DNA of 64,000 bases from Pantoea sp. GD03673 (GCF_029844725.1 NZ_JAOCKJ010000003.1:425893-489892), one strand, 5' to 3'; shown: positions 17,330 to 26,182, numbered from the stretch's first letter. Numbers and translations: made by a program. The notes: a model not told the origin generated them from the sequence alone.

Positions 17330-19204
17330 ATGTATCTTGCAGAGCTCACTATAGAGAATTTTCGCAAACTGCGCGAAGCCACGCTGAAATTTCAACCCGG
17401 TTTAAATGTTCTGGTAGGCCCAAACAACGTAGGGAAAAGTGCAGCAATCGATGCACTCCGAACGCTTCTTGCAGGTCATGATGAGAATTATCCTCGCCTC
17501 GATGGTTCTGATAGACACCGTCCGCATGAGGGTGATCCAACTGGTGATATAAGTTTCCATTTTGTCTTCCGTGATCTTAGCCTTGAAGATGAAGCGGACT
17601 TTATTACTGCCCTCAAGCCAAATGGGGACAAGACCATGGAGGCGCATATCCATGTCCAGTATACCGATATGGATAAGACGGGACGATTCAAAGTCCGGCG
17701 TTGGTGCGGTGATCACCCAGAAGTTTCGCTTACCTCAGATATGATGGAGAATCTTCGGGGGGTCTATCTCCAGCCTCTCCGCGATGCCGCGCAGGGCCTT
17801 CGACCTAACCGTAATAGCCAGCTGGCTCGATTACTTCATTTGCTCACCGATGATGCAGGTCGTGACACAATAAATACAGCTTTAAAGCAACTTGACGAAA
17901 CACTTAAACAAGACAAATCCCTTCAGAGTACCCATAAAGCGATATCAACCAGACATGATACCATGATGGGTGCTCAGCTAGCGCAGGAGCTTGCCGTTGG
18001 GCTCAGCGTGACTGATTTTCAGCGCCTCTCTTCCCGACTGACCCTGACAGCTGAAGCCATGGAAATTGATAAGAATGGATTGGGCTTCAATAATCTGATC
18101 TTCATGGCGGTAGTACTTAGTGAATTGGCTAAAAATACTGATTCTGCTTTCAGGAGTTTGATTATTGAGGAACCTGAAGCGCATTTGCATCCCCAATTGC
18201 AGCGCGTATTGCTGCAATACCTTGCAGGAATTCCAACGAGTGAAGGCGAAAAGCCTGTACAACTATTTGTCACCAGCCATTCCCCAAACTTTGCCAGTAA
18301 TTCAAAGCTGGACTCTCTTGTATGCTTGATCGAAAACGAAGCTGGCGTTGAGACCTTCTTTCCACGTGATATCAAATTTGAAAAAGGAAAACGTGAAAAG
18401 TTAGAGCGGTATCTGGACGTAACAAGGGCTGAACTATTTTTTGCACGCCGGGTGATTTTTGTTGAGGGCGCAGCAGAACTCATGTTGATTGACGCGCTTG
18501 CTAAGAAGATAAACTTTGATCTCAAGGGATATGGGGTCAGTCTCATTAGCGTTGAGGGACTTAATTTTGACTCCTTCCTCCCGCTTTTTGGAGAGCGGGG
18601 GCTGCGAATCCCCGTCGCTGTAGTAACCGATGCAGATCCATTTGAAGAAGAAGAAGTTGAAGCCGTTGCAGAGGGTGAACAGGCTGAAAAGGAAATTGAT
18701 GACTTACTTTCTGAGGCTGCCTACCAAGAAGAAACAGATACTCTTGATGATGAAGAGCCTGCTGGCAATGCTGAGAAAAAGAAAAAAGTTAAAAGGAAAG
18801 AGGTTTACCCAGCGTTGGGAGATCAGGTGCGGTTATCGGCAAACACCATCAAGATGAAGAGTCTGGAGGATAATTTCGTAAAAGTTTTTCATGGATTGAA
18901 GACCCTTGAATATGATCTGGCACTCATTGAGGCGAACCGCGACCCAATGCTTACTGCATTAGCCGACCCGCATCCAAAAATCTCTATAGCTCTGCGTAAT
19001 ATAGTTGATGCACAGCCAGACAATACCGCAAAAACCAAAGCGTTGTTCTGCGGAATGTTTGAGCGAAATGGCAACGGCAATATTCAGAAAGGTCGATTCG
19101 CCCAGGCATTAGCAGAACAGATTTTGAAAGAAGGTGATTTTGAAGTCCCTGAGTACCTCACAAAAGCTATTCAGCATGTATGTCAGGGAGTGGTCAAGCT
19201 TTGA
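17330..19204 (+). CDS. OLD-family ATPase/TOPRIM nuclease (GajA-like, Gabija-type defence)
   Basis: A 624-residue protein. The N-terminal ABC-type ATPase has Walker A GPNNVGKS (30-37) and a Walker B/ABC region LIIEEPEAHLHPQ with Glu280-Glu281. The C-terminal TOPRIM nuclease domain has VFVEG (Glu379) and the metal-binding DAD (Asp434, Asp436). These are the parts of overcoming-lysogenization-defect (OLD) nucleases. Because a UvrD-like helicase gene overlaps its end, it is a class 2 OLD protein, the arrangement of Gabija anti-phage systems (GajA with GajB). It is somewhat longer than described GajA proteins. The extra length is mostly an acidic then lysine-rich insertion (about 438-490) directly after the DAD motif. 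AT-rich codon use differs from rluF upstream, which suggests transfer. Confidence 0.85.
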   Translation: MYLAELTIENFRKLREATLKFQPGLNVLVGPNNVGKSAAIDALRTLLAGHDENYPRLDGSDRHRPHEGDPTGDISFHFVFRDLSLEDEADFITALKPNGDKTMEAHIHVQYTDMDKTGRFKVRRWCGDHPEVSLTSDMMENLRGVYLQPLRDAAQGLRPNRNSQLARLLHLLTDDAGRDTINTALKQLDETLKQDKSLQSTHKAISTRHDTMMGAQLAQELAVGLSVTDFQRLSSRLTLTAEAMEIDKNGLGFNNLIFMAVVLSELAKNTDSAFRSLIIEEPEAHLHPQLQRVLLQYLAGIPTSEGEKPVQLFVTSHSPNFASNSKLDSLVCLIENEAGVETFFPRDIKFEKGKREKLERYLDVTRAELFFARRVIFVEGAAELMLIDALAKKINFDLKGYGVSLISVEGLNFDSFLPLFGERGLRIPVAVVTDADPFEEEEVEAVAEGEQAEKEIDDLLSEAAYQEETDTLDDEEPAGNAEKKKKVKRKEVYPALGDQVRLSANTIKMKSLEDNFVKVFHGLKTLEYDLALIEANRDPMLTALADPHPKISIALRNIVDAQPDNTAKTKALFCGMFERNGNGNIQKGRFAQALAEQILKEGDFEVPEYLTKAIQHVCQGVVKL

Positions 19205-20859
19205 AACTATCAAAGGAACAGATAGATATCATAGAAGCACCTTTAGGGCCAATTGCTGTCACTGCTTGCGCAGGAAGCGGGAAGACAGCTACAGCCATTC
19301 GGCGCCTGATCGCCATTCGGCAGAAAATGCAAAACAGTCGCGGCCGCGTTGTGCTGTTATCTTTCTCCAATGTTGCTGTCAATACCTTCAATGCAGGATA
19401 TGCGGAAATCGCTGCTGGCCTACCAGACGATGCTAGTCGTCGAAGGGTGGAAGTAGATACACTTGACGGGTTTTTTACCAAACATGTTTTACGTCCCCAT
19501 GCTTACAGGACTATGGCCGCACCTAAGGCTGCATACTTGGTGTCAGGTTCTGAACCTTTTCTTGCTAGGTTTAAATATTGGCGTGAAGGTCACCCCCCTA
19601 TGCCATTAAAAGACATAAAAATAAGCATATTAAATGGGGACTTTGTCTTTTATTCCGATACAAGAAATGCCATCGAAATAATTGATAAAGCTAAGGTTTT
19701 AAGGATTGTTCATGATCTTGGACGTTTAGGGGCTTACACTCATGATATTGGTCGATACTGGGTATATAGGACCCTAGATTCTCAACCTGCTGTATTGAGG
19801 GCGCTGGCAACCCGCTACCCGCAAATACTTGTCGATGAGTCTCAGGATTTGGGAACACTGCATAAGGAAATTTTAAAGCAACTCATTACTGCAGGGGTTC
19901 AAGTTACGCTTATCGGGGATGTTAATCAGGGGATTTATGGCTTCGCTGGTGCTGACGGTGAGTTCCTGAATAGCTATGAGGATCGTGCAGAGGTGACCGG
20001 CTACAAGCTTACTCGCAATTATCGTTCCCTGCTTCCAATCATAAATATCGCCAACATTCTTAGTGGCCGCCAAGACGAACCATACCGCCAGGGAGAGCAA
20101 GGTGGAGCTTATTTCATTGGATACAAGGATTTGGAACTTCCCAAATTAATTGATGCATTCAAGGCCCATATTGATGAGTTAGGCATGCAACATCAGGATG
20201 CTGTGCTCCTATGTCGGGGAGCAGACAGAGCCGCAGTAATTGCGGGTAGGACTGTCCCTCCAGGACAAGGTATGGTCAAGCTGTTAGCAGAAGCATCATT
20301 GTTAAGGGATCAGCATAGTGACTACCATGGATGCTTTAATTTGGTCTCCCGGGCTATTCTCAGCTTATTGGAGGATATTCCCCATAGCCTCAGTTCTAGA
20401 CTTCAGGGGGTATCACATTATGCTGAGATGAAGGGAATAAAGCGATTACTATGGTGTTTCAGTCGCAACGCTGATTTGGGACTCCCTTCGTCTGCGCTTG
20501 TGGCTAAGACTGACTGGCACTCCAAGCTATTAACGAATGTTAAAATGCTTCTCGCAGAGATTGAAAAGCACTGCGGATATAAAGTTGCTGGCAAAGTAGG
20601 AACTAAACTTACTAAGAAATTATTGCCAGATCAGACACTGACCAGTACAGTTTCGGCTCAAGGACACGGGCTAAGAGTCGAGACGGTTCATCAGGTTAAA
20701 GGGGAGTCTATCGGTGCGGTTATGTATGTGGCTAAGAAATCCAATATCAAAGCACTGCTTTCAGGTACAGGTGATGAAGAAGGTCGTATCGGGTATGTCG
20801 CAATAACTCGGGCAAAGAACTTGTTCTGGCTGTACCACAATCATGCCTTAAAGAATTAA
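19201..20859 (+). CDS. UvrD/Rep-like superfamily 1 helicase (GajB-like, Gabija-type defence)
   Basis: About 552 residues with a complete set of SF1A helicase motifs. These are Walker A ACAGSGKTA (23-30), motif II VDESQD, motif III LIGDVNQGIYGFAGAD, motif IV NYRSLLPI, motif V VETVHQVKGES and motif VI GYVAITRAKNLFWLYH. In Gabija the helicase forms a large complex with GajA and is needed for defence. The start is taken as TTG at 19201, which overlaps the upstream stop codon (TTGA) and has AGGGAG upstream. ATG at 19180 is the alternative and would overlap by 25 bases. Either way the two genes are translationally coupled. The helicase looks intact. Confidence 0.87.
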   Translation: MKLSKEQIDIIEAPLGPIAVTACAGSGKTATAIRRLIAIRQKMQNSRGRVVLLSFSNVAVNTFNAGYAEIAAGLPDDASRRRVEVDTLDGFFTKHVLRPHAYRTMAAPKAAYLVSGSEPFLARFKYWREGHPPMPLKDIKISILNGDFVFYSDTRNAIEIIDKAKVLRIVHDLGRLGAYTHDIGRYWVYRTLDSQPAVLRALATRYPQILVDESQDLGTLHKEILKQLITAGVQVTLIGDVNQGIYGFAGADGEFLNSYEDRAEVTGYKLTRNYRSLLPIINIANILSGRQDEPYRQGEQGGAYFIGYKDLELPKLIDAFKAHIDELGMQHQDAVLLCRGADRAAVIAGRTVPPGQGMVKLLAEASLLRDQHSDYHGCFNLVSRAILSLLEDIPHSLSSRLQGVSHYAEMKGIKRLLWCFSRNADLGLPSSALVAKTDWHSKLLTNVKMLLAEIEKHCGYKVAGKVGTKLTKKLLPDQTLTSTVSAQGHGLRVETVHQVKGESIGAVMYVAKKSNIKALLSGTGDEEGRIGYVAITRAKNLFWLYHNHALKN

Positions 20860-20963
20860 AAGAAGATCTCATTACAGCTGGTTTTCAGGAATGGACCTAA
20901 CTTGCCGTTATTGATCCTACCTGAACTAAATTGAAGAGAAAAATTTAGCTCTGCCGCTCTAGC

Positions 20964-20985
20964 CCGGGCTAATGGCCCGGTTTCG
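20964..20985 (+). terminator. Possible terminator after the helicase gene
   Basis: A GC-rich stem CCGGGC and GCCCGG around TAATG, followed by only three Ts. It lies about 105 bases after the helicase stop and just before the convergent RNxxxxH gene. Confidence 0.5.
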
Positions 20986-21069
20986 GTGTTCCGTAAAAGA
21001 GGTTTAAAAGCGTGCCTATTGACTGAGGGCTTTGAAGGTCAATGATGCAGATCAATTCGCACGACTTAT

Positions 21070-21780
21070 TCAATCGCCGTAATCGCCCACCCAACTTGGT
21101 GTCGGGCCGTCTGGAAATATCCATTCATAGCCCGTTTGCTCCTTCAAACGCGCAAGTATCTTATAAAGCCGTTCGTGAATTGAAGAGTCGATGAATTTTA
21201 TTAGGTCTTCCCACTCATTTCTTCCACCTATATGAAGCCCTAAACTCATTTGTGCCTTCACATAAAATTGTGTGCCGCTGAACGCAAACCCTACTAAACT
21301 GTCAATCGATTTATGGCCTCCGTTATGGGCATAACGTTCGTTACGAATTTTATACAGATCATCATGAACAGCCCGTAGGTGGACAGGGAGATCATTCCGT
21401 TGGAGAACGTAAGTGCCATTGCTTTTGGCGAACAAGCGTGCATAGCTGACCACAAAAGCGGTTGTTAACATCTCCTGTTCCAGCATCGACTCAGTAGTGA
21501 TTTCAAACTTGGTCGTACGAAGCCGATGATAAATGTAACTAAGGCTTGTTGTAGTAGGTATTACCTTTATAAGTCTAATCAGACTTTCAATCTCTTTATC
21601 GCAACTGCTAATAATCTCCGCCCCTTTCTTCATTATTTGTTCAAAAGGCGATCTTAGATCAGCTGGTAATTTGCTAAAAAATTCTTCAGAGACGCTGTAA
21701 TAGTCGTCGCCTTCAAAAATAGGAGGAGGTGACATAGCCATCTGGGTAAACCCTGTGTTGAGAAATTGCACCATATTCAA
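21070..21780 (-). CDS. Unknown protein with a HEPN-like RNxxxxH motif, next to the Gabija pair
   Basis: A 236-residue, mostly alpha-helical protein of no family I recognise. The central stretch LYKIRNERYAH (Arg146, Asn147, His152) matches the R-N-x4-x6-H motif of HEPN ribonucleases and related antiviral proteins. It is followed by a predicted helix pair and a C-terminal IHERLYKILARLKEQTG helix. It has no signal peptide or membrane segment. It is convergent to the gajAB-like pair and sits inside the same repeat-bounded, AT-rich islet, so a role in phage defence or as a passenger toxin is plausible. The motif is short, so the HEPN assignment is tentative; fold prediction would decide. Confidence 0.65.
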   Translation of the reverse strand: MNMVQFLNTGFTQMAMSPPPIFEGDDYYSVSEEFFSKLPADLRSPFEQIMKKGAEIISSCDKEIESLIRLIKVIPTTTSLSYIYHRLRTTKFEITTESMLEQEMLTTAFVVSYARLFAKSNGTYVLQRNDLPVHLRAVHDDLYKIRNERYAHNGGHKSIDSLVGFAFSGTQFYVKAQMSLGLHIGGRNEWEDLIKFIDSSIHERLYKILARLKEQTGYEWIFPDGPTPSWVGDYGD

Positions 21781-22017
21781 ACTAATTGGCGGTGTTTATC
21801 AAGATAAATTAAAGCCTCAATTTTGCTTGGAAGCGGAAGAACTTACAGAAGGACGAGAGTAAAACTGAATTTCAAAACCGGCTCAAAGCGCGGTATGTCC
21901 TGCGGGACATGGAAATCATTCCTTGATGTCTAACGCCTTTAAAATCTGCCAATTCTGTCCATTTATCACGTGATAACCCTACAAATTAGATTACCTTGTA
22001 AGTTCGGAAAGTCCTAT

Positions 22018-22041
22018 GTCCGCTCCTCGCTCAGAGCGGAC
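22018..22041. repeat. Palindromic repeat, copy 2
   Basis: GTCCGCTCCTCGCTCAGAGC followed by GGAC. This is a 24-base sequence with seven-base inverted ends, identical to copy 5 at 39514. It closes the defence islet on its right side. Confidence 0.75.
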
Positions 22042-22305
22042 GTTTATCACCGGCAGCCACTACATGTTTCAAAACACCCTCTTTTTTTGATATCAAACAC
22101 ACTATTTCATCCGTCGCACGATTACCGTGAAAACCCTGTCGGCCTGTGATGTCCGGCAGGTTAACGTTGTTCCTCATTCGCCAAATCAGATCGTGCGATT
22201 CATGCCTCCCGCCAGATTTTAATGTGCTCACATTCAGAACAACGACACTTTTCACCCTGATAAGGGCGTGGCAGGATAAGCGCAATCTATCAAGGAGTGT
22301 GCCTG

Positions 22306-22977
22306 ATGCTACTGAAAAGTATGAACGATCCGCTGCTGAAAGCGTATCAGCATCCCAAATCACGGATGATGATCAGCCGTTTCAGGGGACTGGCGGGCGA
22401 CAGAAGGCTCAGTGACTGGCAGGCGTTTTGTATTCTGGTCACCGGCTTTACCAATTACTGGTATGTGCAGGCGGGCCACTACACCATTAATGTCACGCTG
22501 ACCAAAACCCGGCAGTTCGACTTCCTCCAGGACTTTCTTCATTTCACGGTCACGCTGGATGGATTGATCGGCGATGAACATTCCCGCAGCCCGGACTTTG
22601 TATTGCCCCATTATGATGTGCCGTATGAATTCTGCCGCTGGCGCAACAAGCGCGGCTATGACGCGTTAACCACCTATGTCAGTAAACAGGGTGTGAAATC
22701 CCATAAAGGCATGTTTATCGCCTCGGCAGGCGCGTCTGCGGAAGAGCAGGTGATGAAATGGGAAGGGGTGGTCAATGTCTATGATAAAACCTTTTTCAGC
22801 ATGACTAACTTCAATACCACCCGGGAATTTCTGATCAAAGACATCAGTAAATCCATCCAGGAAGGATTGCTGAAGCACCTGAGTTTTTACCGCGACCTGT
22901 TTGACTACATCTTTCCCACACCGGCAGAAGCACGTTTACAGGCGCGTGACGACAGGCGCTATCTGGCCAAAAGATAG
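22306..22977 (+). CDS. Hypothetical protein, unrecognised
   Basis: A 223-residue protein of unknown family. It has no signal peptide and no convincing transmembrane segment. It is rich in aromatic residues (FTNYWYVQAGHYTINVTL; FLHFTVTLDGLIGDEHS) and ends in an arginine-rich tail. The start at 22306 has AAGGAG eight bases upstream; a GTG three codons earlier is also in frame. GC content is similar to core genes, unlike the islet to its left. Nothing in the flanking genes suggests a role. It is probably a real gene because of the ribosome binding site, length and codon use. Confidence 0.65.
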   Translation: MLLKSMNDPLLKAYQHPKSRMMISRFRGLAGDRRLSDWQAFCILVTGFTNYWYVQAGHYTINVTLTKTRQFDFLQDFLHFTVTLDGLIGDEHSRSPDFVLPHYDVPYEFCRWRNKRGYDALTTYVSKQGVKSHKGMFIASAGASAEEQVMKWEGVVNVYDKTFFSMTNFNTTREFLIKDISKSIQEGLLKHLSFYRDLFDYIFPTPAEARLQARDDRRYLAKR

Positions 22978-23070
22978 CGCCCGGTCTTCCTGACGGTCCG
23001 TTACCGGCGTCCGTGCAGATTCGTCGCCGGGAAGCGGCAGACTATGCCGTTCGCTGGCCCCTCTGCAGGT

Positions 23071-23922
23071 TTACCACTTCATCTCGCCGGTGTTCACTTT
23101 CGCGCTGAGTTCCAGTGACGCTGGCTCAGCCAGTGTCGGCCAGGCCGTATTCATGGCGGCAATCACCTCCGCTGAGGTTTTGTGTTCTGACAGCGCCGCT
23201 TCAAAACTCTTCAGATATTTCAGGGTGAAATCCACGGCCTGCGAACCGGCCGGACGCGCACCCAGATAATGACCCGGAATAACCTGCTTCGCGTTGAGCG
23301 TCTGCATCTCACTCAGAATATGACGCCACTCAGCGCGGCTCTTAGCGGTCTGCGTGTCAGCCGTCCAGACATGAATGCCAGAGGAGAGGGCCGTACCGCC
23401 CAGGACAGCACTGAGAGAGGGGATCCAGATGTAGGCGGCGTATTGATCAGGATGACGCAGTTCCAGCACCTCGCCGTCGACGCTAAAGCGAGTCTGATGC
23501 GTGACTGCTGGCACAAAAACCTTATCCGGCGCGCCCTGTTTCATCTGAGGGCCCCAGTATTTCAGTTTGGCGTCATGCGTCTGCTGGATATGCTTCACCA
23601 CCGCAGGTGCAGCAACGACCTTCACGTCCGGCCAGGCTTTAACAATGGGCTCCAGACCAAAGTAGAAGTCGGGATCGCCTGAGGTAATCACAATCTCCTT
23701 CAGCTTTTTACCGCTCTTTTTAATCATCTCCACCAGTTTTTCACCATCCTGGGTGCTGAACTGGGCATCAAAAAGAATCGCTTCAGTTGGCCCAGAGACG
23801 AGTGTTGAGGAGACGGCAAATATCCCTTTCTCCTGCGGATTATAGGTTTCCAGTTGCAGAGTGGCCGCGCTGGCAGAGGCCGAAGCCAGAACGAGCATCA
23901 CAGGTAACAGCACAGTTTTCAT
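23071..23922 (-). CDS. Periplasmic MBL-fold protein with degenerate metal site
   Basis: A 283-residue protein with a cleavable signal peptide (1-20, ending ASASAA), so probably periplasmic. The sequence follows the metallo-beta-lactamase fold, but the family motif HxHxDH is replaced: at the expected place (residues 81-86) there is SGDPDF, so only the Asp remains. The later PGHYLG keeps its His. It may therefore bind one metal, another metal, or none. It resembles Vmh-type periplasmic MBL hydrolases, but the substrate is unknown. A LysR-type regulator lies divergent to it with an inverted repeat in between, which suggests that the regulator controls it. Confidence 0.75.
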   Translation of the reverse strand: MKTVLLPVMLVLASASASAATLQLETYNPQEKGIFAVSSTLVSGPTEAILFDAQFSTQDGEKLVEMIKKSGKKLKEIVITSGDPDFYFGLEPIVKAWPDVKVVAAPAVVKHIQQTHDAKLKYWGPQMKQGAPDKVFVPAVTHQTRFSVDGEVLELRHPDQYAAYIWIPSLSAVLGGTALSSGIHVWTADTQTAKSRAEWRHILSEMQTLNAKQVIPGHYLGARPAGSQAVDFTLKYLKSFEAALSEHKTSAEVIAAMNTAWPTLAEPASLELSAKVNTGEMKW

Positions 23923-23997
23923 TGAAAATCCTCAGAGATAAAAGCCCGCCTCAGGCAGGGACAGTGGGCGATGTTCAGGGTAGGCGTGCTATTTTAC

Positions 23998-24037
23998 GCA
24001 TCTGATTATCTGTTAGAATTCCCACAATCAGAGATGC
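23998..24037. promoter_or_regulatory. Candidate LysR operator
   Basis: GCATCTGATT faces AATCAGAGATGC across 18 bases, an inverted repeat with a two-base insertion in one arm. It lies between the divergent MBL-fold and LysR genes, as expected for a LysR regulator that controls both. Confidence 0.45.
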
Positions 24038-24067
24038 TGAGTTTCATAATCCGAACAGGTGGGCGGG

Positions 24068-24949
24068 ATGGACAGAGTAACGGCAGCCGCCGTGTTTAAC
24101 CGGATATGCGAGCTGGGCAGCCTGAGTGCCGCCTCACGTTCGCTTGGGATCTCCCGTCCGATGGTCAGCCGTTATCTTGAAGAGATGGAAAAGTGGGCGG
24201 GAACCCGTCTGCTGCATCGCTCTTCGCGCCGCCTGACTCTGACCCCAGCCGGTGAGGCGATTCTGCAAAAGACCCGCCAGCTGGCGCTGCTTTCAGAGGC
24301 GATCCAGCAGGAGACCACGCAGGGCGTTCCGGCCGGAACGCTGCGAATTGCCTGCGCCCACTTCACCGCACTTCATCTCGTTGGCCCGGTGATCCCCGAT
24401 TTTCTGGCCCGTTATCCGGCCCTGCGCATCGAGCTGGACATTAACAATCAGCCGGTGAGTCTGATTAGTGAGCGCATCGACCTGGCTATCCGTATCACCG
24501 ATGCACCAGAGCCAGGGGCAATCGCTCGCCGTCTCGGTGAATGTCACTCCGTCCTCTGTGCCTCACCCGGCTATCTGCAGAAGCGGGGTATTCCGCAAAC
24601 ACCTGACGATCTGACGCAGCATAACTGCCTCTATTACAGCCGTTTTGCCGGGCAGAGCTGGCATTTCACAGCGAATGGCGGTGAGAAAATCGCTGTCGCC
24701 GTAAAGGGGAATTTCAGTGCTGGCATCTCGTCACTGCTGTGTGAGGCGGCGATAGCAGATTGCGGGATAGCGATGGTGCCTGAACTGGAGGCACGCCAGG
24801 CGCTGAAAACAGGGAAGCTGGTGACACTCCTTACCGAGTATGAACCACAGCGGATTGGCATCTGGGGGCTTTACCTGTCGCGGGAACACCAGTCTGCCGC
24901 CCTGCGTATGATGCTGGATGAACTGCAAACCAGCCTTCAGAGCCGGTGA
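24068..24949 (+). CDS. LysR-family transcriptional regulator
   Basis: About 293 residues. The winged helix-turn-helix is at residues 5-62 (ELGSLSAASRSLGISRPMVSRYLEEMEKWAG) and the periplasmic-binding-protein-like effector domain follows from about 88. It has the pattern of the large CrgA/DsdC-like LysR group, with ALRIELDINNQPVSLISERIDLAIRI. The start at 24068 has GGGCGG upstream and places the domain correctly; a GTG three codons earlier is also in frame. It is divergent from the MBL-fold gene and is the likely regulator of it. The VOC gene 24 bases downstream may be co-transcribed. Confidence 0.88.
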   Translation: MDRVTAAAVFNRICELGSLSAASRSLGISRPMVSRYLEEMEKWAGTRLLHRSSRRLTLTPAGEAILQKTRQLALLSEAIQQETTQGVPAGTLRIACAHFTALHLVGPVIPDFLARYPALRIELDINNQPVSLISERIDLAIRITDAPEPGAIARRLGECHSVLCASPGYLQKRGIPQTPDDLTQHNCLYYSRFAGQSWHFTANGGEKIAVAVKGNFSAGISSLLCEAAIADCGIAMVPELEARQALKTGKLVTLLTEYEPQRIGIWGLYLSREHQSAALRMMLDELQTSLQSR

Positions 24950-24973
24950 TGAGAGGGGAGCGAACTGATAACA

Positions 24974-25405
24974 ATGGAGTCTTCTGTGAATGACGAAAAC
25001 CACCTGTACTGGAACCGGATGGTGCCGGAACTGACCGTGACTGACTTTGCCGCGTCGCTGCATTTTTACACCGCAGTGCTGGGTTTTGAGGTGCGAATTC
25101 AGCGACAGCAACCCGATTTTGCTTACCTCTGTTATGGTGAGGCTCAATTGATGATTGAGCAGTGCCATTCCGGGGGATGGAACACGGCTGACCTGCACTG
25201 GCCACTGGGGCGGGGCATTAATTTCCAGATCGAAGTGGATGACATCGGGCCTGTGCTGGCGAGCTTAGCGCAGCATGCCGTTCCGCTCTATCGGGCATTA
25301 CGGGACAATCACTATGACACTGGCGGGACAACCGCCTGTCAGCGGGAGTTTCTGGTGCAGGACCCGGACGGTTATCTGCTGCGATTCAGTCAGTATCTGG
25401 AATAA
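24974..25405 (+). CDS. VOC-superfamily protein (glyoxalase/bleomycin-resistance type)
   Basis: A 143-residue single-domain protein with the paired beta-alpha-beta-beta-beta modules of the vicinal-oxygen-chelate fold: MVPELTVTDFAASLHFYTAVLGF at the start and FLVQDPDGYLLRFSQYL at the end. Candidate metal ligands include the final Glu/His positions, but they cannot be fixed without a structure. The size and DPDGYLLRF signature are typical of bleomycin-resistance or antibiotic-binding members, which often bind rather than catalyse. GTG at 24986 is an alternative start. It follows the LysR gene closely on the same strand. Confidence 0.82.
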   Translation: MESSVNDENHLYWNRMVPELTVTDFAASLHFYTAVLGFEVRIQRQQPDFAYLCYGEAQLMIEQCHSGGWNTADLHWPLGRGINFQIEVDDIGPVLASLAQHAVPLYRALRDNHYDTGGTTACQREFLVQDPDGYLLRFSQYLE

Positions 25406-25879
25406 ACGAAAAGGCATTCGCATGATTACTGACCAAAGCGCGCCAGGGGGTGAGCGGATTTTTGCTGAATCTGTTGTTGTCTGAGCGTTCAGTTAAATAA
25501 ATCAAAGCGGTTGTTTTTATTTAATGCGATTGCCTTTATTTAACGCGAAAGATAAACGCGTTCCTCAGTAAGTTTCATGTTTATCCTTCTCTTTACCATC
25601 CCTGGCAGCGCGAGGCGCAGGCGGTAAATCTTACCAGTCCGCATGAGAGGACGGGTGATTTAAGTAGCGCCTGTCATGTAAGAATAAAAAATATTTACGC
25701 CTGCGGTCTTCTTCACTGATGGACTACACTCACATGACTTCTCTGGATTGGGATAATTCTTAATATCAGTTTTACAGCTGATTTCACTGCGCTAAGGGTG
25801 AGATTTTATCATGCACTCAGCACTGAATTTCCGGGTCTCCGAGCCGATAATGAAGGGTAAATCCCCTGGAGGAAACACA
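25406..25879. other. Intergenic region with TTATTTAA repeats
   Basis: About 470 bases without a gene. It contains three AT-rich copies of a TTTATTTAA-like word (25495-25550), two of them followed by (T/C)GCGA. They may be regulator or nucleoid-protein sites ahead of the fimbrial-like gene. Nothing else is recognised. Confidence 0.4.
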
Positions 25880-26182
25880 ATGAAATCCTTTGTATCGATC
25901 TGCTTTTCCACGCTGCTGTTTAGCCTGGCGGGGCATGTGAGCGCAGACCTGAATTCAGGGAGTGTCAGTTTCAGGGGCACCATTACCCATGATTTGTGCA
26001 ACATCAATACGGTTACCACGCCGGTTGTTATCGCATGTCACGACCCTGTCAGTGGCAAGGCTATTATCACTTCCGTTGATCTGACGAAGCCGGAATCGCT
26101 GAGGGTTTTACCTGCTGAAGTGAAAATGCGCTGGAATAATCCCCAGAAAACCACCGGGGTCATGTACGTCAGCTATTTTTAA
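25880..26182 (+). CDS. Small secreted fimbrial-subunit-like protein
   Basis: A 100-residue protein with a clear signal peptide (1-22, ending GHVSA). It begins like a chaperone-usher pilin (SGSVSFRGTITHDLCNI), with the first pilin cysteine, and a second Cys follows about 14 residues later. At 78 mature residues it is about half the length of FimA, and the C-terminal pilin strand is not evident. It could be a truncated pilin or a free-standing small periplasmic protein. The start follows CTGGAGG at good spacing; the upstream extension to 25811 lacks this. No usher or chaperone gene is near. Confidence 0.7.
   Translation: MKSFVSICFSTLLFSLAGHVSADLNSGSVSFRGTITHDLCNINTVTTPVVIACHDPVSGKAIITSVDLTKPESLRVLPAEVKMRWNNPQKTTGVMYVSYF

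Noticed and set aside
22031..22363. A 110-codon minus-strand ORF between the defence islet and the hypothetical gene
   Set aside because: It overlaps the palindromic repeat and the start of a gene with a good ribosome binding site, and shows no motif.
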